Positions 1 to 8,656 of a stretch of DNA of 10,537 nt are shown in pieces. The stretch's first letter is position 1. Every line of letters starts with the position of its first letter. The translations under genes were made by a program, and so were the position numbers. Under the pieces are notes generated by a model. It ran no database searches. It had not been told where the DNA came from and saw nothing but the letters and a program-made list of their open reading frames with translations. Source of the stretch: Bondarzewia mesenterica (lineage: Eukaryota > Basidiomycota > Agaricomycetes > Russulales > Bondarzewiaceae); NCBI GenBank assembly GCA_004802705.1, contig SGPL01000845.1, positions 1 to 10,537 of the forward strand. Reading direction: 5' to 3'.

Positions 1-1049
1 TCTCCGACAATGAAAAGATGCAACCATTTGGCAAAGAGAAATTTGGGTACAATAGTATTGATGTTATATTGCTGAACACAAAGAAAAACGGAGGTAATAG
101 ATGAAGTTGATGAGTAGATACATTTTTTTCTTTCGAAATTACCCAACACTAGTCCCATGATAGTAGTAACTTACAGCTTGTGCTTATCACGGCATCACGG
201 CTGTGGCCGCAGCAGAATCCGCTAACAATCAAAGGGTGGTGACTGTCTTTTATTTTGTTTTGTTAATAACCCATTTTCGAGCCACGCATGCCATTCGTCC
301 TCAAAATTCCCTTCGCATTGCATTCCAGTTACCGATATACTCATATTTTACTAGCGTTCTCTGTCATCGATACTTCAGTCATGACACGCCAACAAGCAAA
401 CGAGAAGACGTGTTTGCTTCCAGTGGGGCGGACAGTGTCAAGCACCGAAGTCTCCGGCTTTACTCAGGTTACGGACGAAGCTGCGACTTGTCAGCAAAAC
501 GAACTGGGCGAGCAGAGCTATTGAGCTCTATTGAGGGATCCAATCGAAGGTGTTCCTGGATCCCGCGGTGAACCTACGTGCATCTTCTTGAAAACAGATA
601 AGTCGACCCGAAATACATTGGTGCAGGTGATCATCAATCAGCGCTCAGCACTTAGCCTACATGCGGAACAGTATCTAACCACAAGTCAGGTTTTGCATGG
701 CTTTGCAGGTGGTGATGATGATCACCATCAAGCTGTCCATAGATACTGTTTTCTCGTGACTACCTATATTGGCAAGGTACGCACACGAGACAAACACAAA
801 GGTATAAATGCCGTAACTCATTGTAACAGACGCTCAGGCCATTAGAAACCCAGACTGTGGTGCAATCATGACAGTCGTGCAGCTTTCCGAAGGATCACTT
901 CTCCGGCTGACGCCCACCGTACTATATATCAACTCCCACTGAGCCACGCTGCGTGTGACTTTCTCCTGGCTGTTTATCTTCCCCCTCTTGATCGTTTTTC
1001 CTCGGCCGCTTGACGGACCTACGCAGCCTCGTCTTCAACATCTTCTTTC
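1..1049. other. Intergenic region, no supported gene
   Basis: About 1 kb without a credible gene. The longest open frames (203-571 and 531-845 on +) have no family motif, overlap each other in different frames and have no splice-supported continuation. The first 130 bases are AT-rich, while the last 130 hold a TATA box and a pyrimidine-rich stretch leading to the receptor gene at 1050. A 7-bp inverted repeat (710-716 with 721-727, four-base loop) and an imperfect short tandem near 509-535 are visible but have no evident role. No tRNA-like A and B box pair was seen. Confidence 0.6.
923..929 (+). promoter_or_regulatory. TATA box, putative core promoter of the receptor gene
   Basis: The sequence TATATAT lies 121 bases upstream of the ATG at 1050. 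It is followed by a CT-rich stretch (about 969-1010), as is common around fungal transcription start sites. Placement implies a 5' leader of roughly 90 bases. The motif and spacing are seen directly; promoter function is inferred. Confidence 0.5.
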
Positions 1050-2772
1050 ATGTCGGTTCCGCCCCCAGGCATCGTCTGCACCGATGAGGAATACGCGCTC
1101 TCTCTGAAATCACCTGGTAATCCGTATCCGCCTATCACTTGTCTGACTCGCGGACAGAGTTTCGGCGTGTTTGTAAGTACTATTTTTTCTCAATGACTTG
1201 TCTTCGAGTCCTTACACACGACTGAACAATGTGTAGCTCATGATTGAAGCAGCTTCGATCTCGACGTTGGCGGTATTGTTCATCTTCGCGCTTATGATCG
1301 TGCGTCTAAGTTATTCTCGTTACATCAGATGGTTCTTGATCTAGTCTAGAGTGACTTAATTTCTCTTATCGCTTTCACAGAGAAATTACTATCGATATTC
1401 CAAGCGCGATCCAGGAGGAAATTGGCGACTTCTCAGACAGCCGATGGACATATTCATGGTCTGCCAAATCGAATTGCGTTGAGTCATCTTCCTTTCTAAC
1501 GACAGGTTTTCATGGCCGTTGGGATCCAGTTATCTCTGCTGTGTTCTGATCTGTTGCAAGCCATCCCCTTAGTATTGACCATTAAATGGGTAAACGAAGG
1601 AAAGCTGTATACTGGCAACTATTGCACTGCACAAGGTGAGGACAGCTCCACTATCTTCCTGATCTGCGCTTTGTGCGACGTAGTACGGTATGCTACATTA
1701 TAGGCGCAATCTCCCAGATGGGGGAGACGGGCGTTGCTATTGCAACATTTGTATGTCTACTCAGATTTTCAGAATCTTTATTAGCTATATTTTTCCTGAC
1801 AAGCCCTCGATCGTATAGGTCATTGCAATCCACACGTTCGTTGCTGTGATGTGGCGCAAAGGCACTCGCTCCCGCCTGGCCGCTTTCATCGTCGTCGGTT
1901 TTTTATGGGCCTTTGTGATTATCTTCGTTGGTATCAGCGTTGGGATTCACAGACGTACGGGCGATCTCTACGACACGCCGACACCGGTAAGTTGTTTTTG
2001 GCTCCCCAACACAAGGTACCATCCTGACCTGGCCTAATCATCAATCCAGTTTTGGTGCTGGATAGGTGGTAAATTCCCGGACGAGCGCATCGCAGGCGAA
2101 TATTTCTGGATGTGGTTGGCTCTGATCACGTCACTGGTCGTTTATATCCCGCTGGGACTATGGAGCAGAGGATATATCTCCGTTGATCCCAAAACGTGGT
2201 GGAAATTCCGGTTCCATCGACGTGTTCAGGTGCAAGATTCGGATGGTTCCCGGCATCGCGCTTTGGCCATGCTCGCGTATGTCGATCAACTTCTTAGACT
2301 CTCCGATCATATTCCTGGGAGACGCTTACCCGCTTTGTCCAGATATCCACTTGTATATGCCATCATCGTTGGCCCAACGTCCGTCATCCGTTGGATTAAC
2401 TTCGGTCTTGAAACGCGGGGCAAAGACACGCCCACTGCCGTATCGTTCATAGCCAGCGTCCTCTTTAGTCTCTCCGGCTTCCTCAACGTCACGCTCCTCT
2501 TGACTACGCGTCCTCAGCTCCTCCTTCTGAACATGCCAAGAGCTCGAAATCAGTCTGAGGAGAGCACGTCTTCCATGCCTTCCCGTCCGAGCACCAACAT
2601 CGCAAGGTCGAGTCCCGGAGCAATTCTGGGTACCTTGAAAACCAACTTGAAGGCGCCCAATCGCATGAAGTTAGGTCAGCTCGACGAGGATACGAATGCA
2701 GGATGGGATTTGCCGTTGGAGACGAGGAGGAGTGCTCTATCACTTTCAGAGTCAACCGCCACGGATGTTTGA
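1050..2772 (+). CDS. Seven-transmembrane G-protein-coupled receptor, cAMP-receptor/Git3-like
   Basis: Exons by splice sites and phase: 1050-1172, 1237-1299, 1381-1458, 1506-1635, 1704-1750, 1819-1986, 2050-2276, 2343-2772. Together they give 421 residues. Hydrophobic segments are at about 39-62, 84-114, 133-158, 167-190, 221-242, 275-297 and 310-334, giving the seven-helix plan of a receptor. A Cys in the loop before helix 3 (C128) and one in the second extracellular loop (C206, in FWCWIGG) could form the usual disulfide. Helix 6 starts YPLVY and ends with IRWINF, a pattern I associate with basidiomycete receptors of the Dicty_CAR/Git3 type. The cytoplasmic tail from about 335 is Ser-rich, fitting a phosphorylation target. 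Its likely role is plasma-membrane sensing coupled to heterotrimeric G proteins; the ligand is unknown. The start was chosen because the short N-terminus leads directly into helix 1. The 1459 donor (GTCTGC) is weak, but its acceptor and frame fit. Confidence 0.88.
2277..2342 (+). other. Stop-free 66-nt intron in the receptor gene
   Basis: This starts with a strong GTATGT donor and ends TCCAG. It is 66 nt, a multiple of three, and has no stop in the receptor frame. Removal joins codon GC|A and gives LAMLAYPLVYAI, a smooth entry into helix 6. Retention instead inserts 22 polar residues just before helix 6. Removal is favoured because the inserted stretch breaks the helix 6 pattern. Confidence 0.75.
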
Positions 2773-3355
2773 TTATGATGCGAGACCATTTGAGATCCGA
2801 TCTAGCCTGTAAGTGATAGCTTGTGTACAATTATCTATTGGATCAGATTCGGAGGTACAGTTTAAAAGGGAGTTGCTCGTCTGCGGATCTACTTGTGTAG
2901 TGTTTCGACTCGTCTACCTACTGACATGTCTTTAACCTAGTACGTCTAAAAGGTTAATCTGAAACATGCGTTTCAGAAGATACCCGTTTACCTCCAAGTG
3001 GAGCTTTCGTAGAACAGGCAAATTGAAGTTCATTCTAGCCAGAACGATGGCAGGCCTCGTATGGAGTCTCAAAAGAGGTCAAAGGATATCAAGAATATTT
3101 AACAACAAGCTCACGGCAACCTCAAAGTTCTCGATTTAACTTGAAACACATGGGATAGTATATTTTCTCTGGGTGTTTACGCCTAGCGCTACATATTTAA
3201 ACACAGAAGGACGCTCTTCGGCCGTCACAATGCGACTCCTGAAGCAAACACTACAGGCCCTTGCAAGCAAGCGCAACTAAAAAGACAGAACGGCGTCGGA
3301 GAGACGCAAACGATGGACACATGTACTTAAGATGAAAAGAGTGGAGCGGGGGACA
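2773..3355. other. Convergent intergenic region
   Basis: This lies between the 3' ends of the receptor gene (+) and the barrel-protein gene (-), so it should hold both 3' untranslated regions. I found no conserved domain, RNA gene or clear polyadenylation hexamer. A TATTTAA-like motif near 3193 followed by a 16-codon open frame (3230-3280, +) is present but has no support as a gene. Confidence 0.55.
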
Positions 3356-3910
3356 TCAGTTCTTGTAGTGCCACGTGACGTGGACCACGCCGACATCCTC
3401 AGAGGCAAAGGTTGTGAAGAGTGCGGGGGACATGTCTGCGGTGGACAACAGGGATAAGTCGGAATGGCCATAAATGATGACTAAATGGACAAAATTCATA
3501 CCGAGGGATCCGGAGGAGCATCCGGGGCACATGTCGACGACCTTTGCGGAGTGGGTCTTACCATTTGCCGAGACGGAGATCGTCTGTGAAAGGGAGGAGA
3601 TCAATATCACTGGCTGCGAAGATAGAGGGAAAGCCAACGGACCTTGCCGCAGTGAACACCATTGGCGAAATCCGCGGAGGGGAGAGCCACAATGTAGTCG
3701 CTGTCGGAGTTGGTCCAACCACACGCGCCGAGGCCGACAGCGAAGAATGTTCCCTGAAACGGTCAAAATCAAATCAGCAATTGCATCGATAATGTACCAG
3801 CCTGCGAAGCTTACGCGGCCAGACCTTCGCTTCTCAACCGGGCTGGCAAAGGCGGGAAGGAAGCTCGCAAAGAACACGGCGAAGATGACAGCACGAGTGG
3901 AGCGGAGCAT
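3356..3910 (-). CDS. Small secreted RlpA-like double-psi beta-barrel protein
   Basis: Exons on the minus strand: 3910-3815, 3753-3643, 3583-3502, 3435-3356 (introns of 61, 59 and 66 nt), giving 122 residues. Residues 1-22 form a signal peptide with a hydrophobic core ending FLPAFA. A KR pair at 27-28 could be a Kex2 processing site. The mature domain (about 33-122) shows the family landmarks: GLGACGW (39-45), HCGK (66-69), VVDMCPGC (84-91), LDMSPALF (96-103) and VHVTW (114-118). Four Cys (43, 67, 88, 91) could form two disulfides, and D86 and D97 sit at the conserved barrel acidic positions. The family includes expansin-like, barwin-like and so-called riboflavin-aldehyde-forming-enzyme proteins. 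A wall- or glycan-binding or enzyme-inhibiting role is possible but not shown here. A start at 3937 would add nine residues before the signal peptide and is less likely. Confidence 0.9.
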   Translation of the reverse strand: MLRSTRAVIFAVFFASFLPAFASPVEKRRSGRVSFAGWYIIDAIADLILTVSGNILRCRPRRVWLDQLRQRLHCGSPLRGFRQWCSLRQGPLAFPLSSQPVILISSLSQTISVSANGKTHSAKVVDMCPGCSSGSLGMNFVHLVIIYGHSDLSLLSTADMSPALFTTFASEDVGVVHVTWHYKN

Positions 3911-4895
3911 GATGATTTTCTTATGCAGGCGGAACAAAGAGAGTGACGGAGAGACGGCGGGCTAAGGATGTATGGCAAGAGCGACACGTAGAAACGGGGA
4001 GAAATGAGACAACGACTCGATGGCAGGTTTAGAACGGGACTCGAACAGCTTTTATACCTGAATGAGCCATTTGAAGGCGCCAACCGCACGGCTGAAAGGT
4101 CCACGTACTGAAAGTCATTTTGACCTCCGAAACTCGAGCGTTGAGTTTACGATCTCATCCGAAAAGAAAATGGGAAAAAACAGGGCGGATATAACAAGAT
4201 CGGTCCTTCAGGACCCATAATCGAGTATCTCCGGGTTCCACTTGGGCAGGCCCGCAACGCCGAAACACTGGCCCACTTTCGAACCCGCTTCATAAAAAAC
4301 AATGGAGATGATGGCGGACCCGAGGTTTCGAGATGTGTATAAAATTCCATCGCGATTAAGAGCGGAGGTACAAGGGACTTGCCCATGCCCGGCGTGTCTC
4401 TGCCGGTACGATTAGCAGGGCGAGCTCCGATCGAATACTGTAAAGAGGGGATAAATAGATCGGATAATGACAAAATCTAAACCAATTTTGGGGGATAGTT
4501 GGTCAATGACGTCCAGGCCAAGTTGGAAGTGGACCTTGTGCTTCAGCCGCTTCAAGTCACTTTCCGGGGGGTCTCAACTTTCTTAACTTTGCCAGAGTGT
4601 GCTTATGTAAGCGTTATGGATCAGGAACTCGAAACGAACTCGAAGAAAAGGGACAAGGCTTACCTCCATCGTTTGACTTCGGGACTCAGTCGGTTCAAGT
4701 ACAACAACACCAACATCATAAGATATTGAAAAAAAAAAAGAACTTGTAAGTCCAAGAGACCCATACATCGGACCGATCGAACACTGTTGGTGCCTGTGTT
4801 AGTCGTACAACAGTTCTCGTACACTCACGTCATCTGTTCCTCCTCTTCGTCATAATCCCCTGTTCTGCCAGGTAAAAATAAAAGGATATGGGGAT
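3911..4895. other. Intergenic region between two minus-strand genes
   Basis: This holds the promoter of the barrel-protein gene on the left and the 3' flank of ureG on the right. Open frames at 4147-4473 (-), 4499-4729 (+) and 4583-4768 (-) lack motifs, and their codons look random. An 11-base A-run lies at about 4729-4739. TTCGAACCC near 4278 recalls a tRNA T-arm, but its flanks do not pair. No supported gene. Confidence 0.55.
4050..4056 (-). promoter_or_regulatory. TATA box, putative core promoter of the barrel-protein gene
   Basis: Read on the minus strand this is GGTATAAAAGC, a near-perfect TATA box, 140 bases upstream of the ATG at 3910. It would place transcription start near 4020 with a leader of about 110 bases. 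A strong TATA box fits a highly or conditionally expressed secreted protein, which is an inference. Confidence 0.6.
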
Positions 4896-6054
4896 TCATG
4901 CCTGATCGCCAACAGCACCAGGCTTTCCAGGGCTACCGGCCGTCCTCCATGCTGCCAAGATGAGCTGCACGACGTCATCTACACCCTTGTTCTCCTTGAC
5001 GCTCGTGAACACCGTCGGGCCGTCTCCGCGCATAATCTTCGAGTCCCGATCCATAACCTCTAGCGAAGCGTTGACATACGGCGCGATGTCGATCTGCTTG
5101 CAGTATGATGAGGAGTTCCGGACGGAGTGACAAAAGGCAGTACCTTGTTGATGACAAGCAGATCTGATTGTGAAATGCCAGGTCCACCCTTTCTCGGTAT
5201 TTTATCGCCGCCCTACACGCCACCCAGCCGCTCAGCATGCATCACCCACCTTGAGCCAGGCAGCACACCAATTCACTCACGGAGACATCGATGACATAGA
5301 TGATATAATCCGCCAACTCTCTCGAGTAATTCGCGGCCAAGTTATCGCCTCCACTTTCCACAAGAAGCAGTTGGCAACCAAACTTCGCCTGGAGGGATTC
5401 AAGAGCACCCATGTTGGCGGAGATATCCTCGCGAATGGCGGCGTGTGGACAGCCACCAGTTTCAATGGCTTGGATGCGTTCGGCAGGCAGAGCGCGGTGC
5501 TTGATCAAGAACTCTTGATCTTCGCGTGTAAATATGTCGTTCGTCACAGTTGCTGCCATTTATACGAATTACTACGTGTTCAAGGAAAAGTGAATAGAGG
5601 GACACACCAAGATTGTAATCCTTGCGCAGGCGCAGGCATAGCGCGAGGGCGAGCGCTGTCTTTCCCGATCCCACAGGTCTCGAGTGAGACGTATAAGCCT
5701 TTCTGAACGACGGAATGCGATATCAGCAACTCACCCGCCGATCCCGACGGTAAATCCGCGCTCTTCGAAATTCCTCGATGAGTAATCGGGCATATCGCGT
5801 TCGGCAAATTTGCCTGATCCCGTCAATATTAGCCATCCAGTTCATCCAGAACGATGTTCTGTGATACAGGAGTAGAATAAAGAAATAATCGTACCGGGCT
5901 GCTCCAGGTGCTCGTGTGTATGTCCATGTTCGTTGACTCCGTGGTCGTGCGAGTGCATTGCCCCACCATCATGCGAGTGCTGGTGGTGATTTTTGCCACT
6001 GTTTGCAGCAGCAGAAGCGGATAAATTGTTGATGAATGGGACGTTAGTGGACAT
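4896..6054 (-). CDS. ureG: Urease accessory GTPase UreG
   Basis: Exons on the minus strand: 6054-5895, 5813-5735, 5678-5608, 5552-5281, 5212-5144, 5093-4896, giving 282 residues. UreG is a SIMIBI-class GTPase that, with UreF and UreD/H, delivers Ni2+ into apo-urease in the cytosol using GTP. A His-rich N-terminal tail (about 22-50, 11 His in HxH-type arrangement), as in plant and fungal homologues, probably binds nickel or zinc. The Walker A loop is GPVGSGKT (80-87). Next come [10 protein letters not shown] (106-115), the metal-binding CPH (138-140), ESGGDN (169-174) and the guanine-specificity NKID (216-219). Length and motif order match complete fungal UreG, and no key residue is missing. 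Intron 2 (5679-5734) splits the first Gly codon of the Walker loop. The ATG at 6054 is the first in frame. No other urease-cluster gene is in the window, as expected for fungi, where they are scattered. Confidence 0.96.
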
Positions 6055-6820
6055 GGCGATCAAATGTAAGATGGTAAGAGCAGGATGCCCTGTAAGTCAT
6101 GGCAAGATAACGAACACCCAACCCTAAATTCGGGTCGTCAAGAAACCCTACAGGCTGTAGGCCTCTGTAGGCGCCCTGAGGTAGCGGAGCACCAGCAGTT
6201 GAAGTCATCCCACTTTACTACTAGACTTGTCCGTCACTACACATAGAGACTCGGTCACCAGTCTACCACTTTACAGCAAGTCTTGAAGTTGTATCAACTT
6301 TATGACATCCGTGTTCTATGCCATGTCAAGACTCTCATCATCTACCCAGTATCTAGCGCCAAGTCGCCAGATATGTTCTGTGCCAAACGTCTCTACTCAC
6401 ACCATAACGGTACCCGCTGTGGGCCCGCCATACGTTCTAACCGGTCCCTTGTAATATGCATCACAGCTGGAGACTATCCACCATCACAACATGGGCTCCC
6501 GATCCCTAGGTGCCTTTGCAATATCACCGTTCACCCTGACGGTCTCACCCAAAAGCGAGTTTCGATCTAGCCTATCACACCTCGGGTCAGTGTCTGTCTT
6601 CCAGTACAGAATAACATCTCCACATAACTTTTGCCAGCCCCTCTTCATTCTATCCAGTTGCATCGCAACCACAAGCCCGCACCCTCTCGTCTGCCTCCTC
6701 TGCTTGCTCTATCGCGAGCCTCTCGACTAGGCCCTCCATCCCGTCCGAGCGCAGAGGCCTGACCACGACACACACCCAGGCACACGAGCTCCTCGATATC
6801 TCTGTCTTCTTCGACGCATC
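6055..6820. other. Divergent intergenic region (ureG and the 6821 gene)
   Basis: About 770 bases lie between two divergent starts and probably serve as promoters for both. I see no strong TATA box on either strand. A 6-bp hairpin (CCTACA 6147-6152, TGTAGG 6156-6161) is followed by a second copy of CTGTAGGC (6165-6172), upstream of ureG. The right part (about 6500-6820) is CT-rich on the plus strand. Open frames at 6283-6570 and 6491-6730 have no recognisable content. Confidence 0.5.
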
Positions 6821-7542
6821 ATGGAGAAAGAACAGACTCCTCACAGCACGACACCAGCATGCACCTCAAGTAATACCATGTCCTCCACACGGGGTATCCG
6901 CGGCCATCGCCGAAGGCCAGTGTCGGTTCGGTTCAGCTGCGGCACTTTCAAAGTCGAATCCCAAGGCGGTGTGGAGGAGACCATCGTCCCCATCCCCATC
7001 CCCCCCGCACTTTCCGCAGCCGTTCGCAGAGCCAACGGCAGGACATCGTCATTGCCCGTTCTCGCCGAGGACGAAGACGAATCGACGGTCACCGCAAAGT
7101 CGGACTTTTCACAGCGTCGCCCTTCCGAGTTCAAACGGTGCCATAGTAGTGCCCCCACCACAGTCGGATCTCGCTTCGTTCTCACGTTAACACCCGAAAC
7201 CAGCTCTCGACAGCCCGTCGTCGACGTTGCGGACCGCTGGTCCCGGACATGATGTCGACAAGAACGACACGCTCAAGTCCGACCCCCAGGCACCGCAATG
7301 TCGAGCTCCTCGCTCAGCCTTGGGCAGCTCGCAGCGCGGTGAGCATCGCGTCATGCCATTCGCTCACATCGCCTGGATCTCACGGGACATCTTTCCGTTC
7401 GTACCATCCTATCCAGACACAACTGCGGCCGGAGCGCTACCCCTCGTTCGCCAGTGCTCATGATTCGGATGTCCCAGCCCATGTCCAGTCCAAGGAATCA
7501 TCCTTCATCTGTGTTTTCGTCTGGTTTCATCTCGGGCTGTAA
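6821..7542 (+). CDS. Hypothetical Ser/Pro/Arg-rich, probably disordered protein
   Basis: I do not recognise this gene. The first frame (6821-7252) looks coding, with few rare codons and a protein-like composition. It includes an Arg-rich start, a motif VETIVPIPIPPAL-like around residues 50-65, an acidic DED patch near residue 87 and Ser-rich stretches. It stops at 7252, and coding character continues in another frame. My model has exons 6821-7239, 7290-7338 and 7417-7542, giving 197 residues. The second intron (7339-7416) has a good GTGAGC donor and CTATCCAG acceptor. The first intron (7240-7289) relies on a weak GTCCCG donor and a CCCCCAG acceptor, and joins DVADRW to HRNVELLAQ. A simple 143-residue protein ending at 7252, a frameshifted pseudogene or a different splice are alternatives. 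The C-terminal end is uncertain. No domain, signal peptide or membrane segment is evident; it transcribes divergently from ureG. Confidence 0.42.
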
Positions 7543-7580
7543 TCTCTCTCTCTTAGTGTGTGTGGGTGTGGGTGTGTGTT
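7543..7580. repeat. CT/TG microsatellite
   Basis: A CT run is followed directly by a TG-rich tract with GGGTGTG variants. It lies just after the proposed stop of the 6821 gene and is probably in its 3' untranslated region. The CT run plus TTAG also resembles an intron end, so it could hide a splice acceptor. Confidence 0.7.
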
Positions 7581-8260
7581 CATTTCATGATTTCCAATCG
7601 CACCACCCGTCACGTCTCATGACGGCCCACCATAATTCTGACTGAATCCGGATGCTGTTGACGCACCGAGAAAGTTCCCCGCCTGAGAGAGTAAACCACG
7701 ACGCGCTCAAGAACCTCGACCTGTCCGACATCGTCAGGTGCCAAGAACGACGGCGAACTTCTGAGCAGGTGACCCCCCCCCCGGCCGTCCTCACCACGGC
7801 CCATGTCATGAGCGTTGATACCGTATACTACCCATGCCATAAGTAAATCCACGACGCGCTTTCTCTGCCGTGTAAGCACGCCCGTGAACCGATTCAACCG
7901 CCATAAACACTCTCGACAATTCTCCCACAGAAAAGTGCAGGAAAAGGACCGTGGTATAATAAAACAAGTGAAATACGATCATACATTGTGTACGCCATCA
8001 TAAACGATGGATCTATGCGTGTCCGAATAATTAAATGAAATAACGTACGTCGTACATACAACCACACCTGCATGCCGCTGACGGCGAGCGTGGCCAGCAA
8101 CAATACATGATCTCCCCCTCCCCACCCTCACATCCGCCTTGGCATCACCGTCGTATCCCCGTCCCCAAACCAAAAGTAAGAAGACCGATTCCCATGGCAC
8201 CTCGTACAATATCGTGATGCAGCCGTCCTCCCCATCGCCGCCGCACCGCGTATTCCAATA

Positions 8261-8267
8261 TATAAAA
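8261..8267 (+). promoter_or_regulatory. Isolated TATA box, no assigned gene
   Basis: TATATAAAAG is a strong match to a TATA box on the plus strand. No credible plus-strand gene follows. The next long ATG frame (from 8405) is low-complexity and runs antisense into the last exons of the P450. It could drive an antisense or non-coding transcript, or be chance. Confidence 0.3.
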
Positions 8268-8656
8268 GAAGGGGCACCGTGGAAACCGCGTTCAAACCCT
8301 ACACGCCATCATCACTCCAGATCATCGATCAGATTCAGATCCGCTCTCTCGCGCAACGATCCGAGGCACACACACCCCAACCCCCGAGTCCTAAATATAA
8401 CCGTATGGAACCACCCTCCCGCGTCGTGCATCAAGATGGTAACTGCATCCCACCCGCCCCATTCAACCGAATCAACCACTCGACGTCTCAGATCCCCAAT
8501 CTTAATCAACGCACGACAACCGCACCGCAACGCACGACGGACTCAATCCCCGCGCGCCGCGACGCACCATCCACCAAACCCACGTCGCCCCGCAAGGAAA
8601 GAAAAAAACACCCCATCCTTCACCGGACGTTGGGCTCTTTCGACTCGGGCTTCAGC

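Larger units (their letters stand above)
7543..8656. other. Convergent intergenic region, C-rich on plus strand
   Basis: This separates the 6821 gene (+) from the P450 3' end (-). From about 8100 the plus strand is markedly rich in C and A and poor in G. That leaves long open frames by chance (8139-8771 and 8279-8842, running antisense into the P450). These encode Pro/Arg/Thr/His-rich low-complexity sequence without motifs. Apart from the microsatellite and the isolated TATA box near 8261 I see nothing functional. Confidence 0.5.

Noticed and set aside
203..845. Open frames at 203-571 and 531-845 on the plus strand
   Set aside because: The frames overlap, the first lacks an ATG at its stated start, and the residues look random with no domain or conserved pattern.
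3230..3280. Sixteen-codon frame downstream of a TATTTAA motif
   Set aside because: Too short to distinguish from chance, and it sits in the probable 3' flank of the barrel-protein gene.
3474..3965. 163-codon plus-strand open frame
   Set aside because: It lies antisense to the barrel-protein exons, whose signal peptide, motifs and splice sites are all consistent on the minus strand.
4276..4290. tRNA T-arm-like TTCGAACCC
   Set aside because: The flanking bases do not form the five-pair stem, and no acceptor stem or A box is found at the right distance.
4147..4473. 108-codon minus-strand open frame in the intergenic region
   Set aside because: No motif, no consistent codon bias and no splice sites linking it to other coding sequence.
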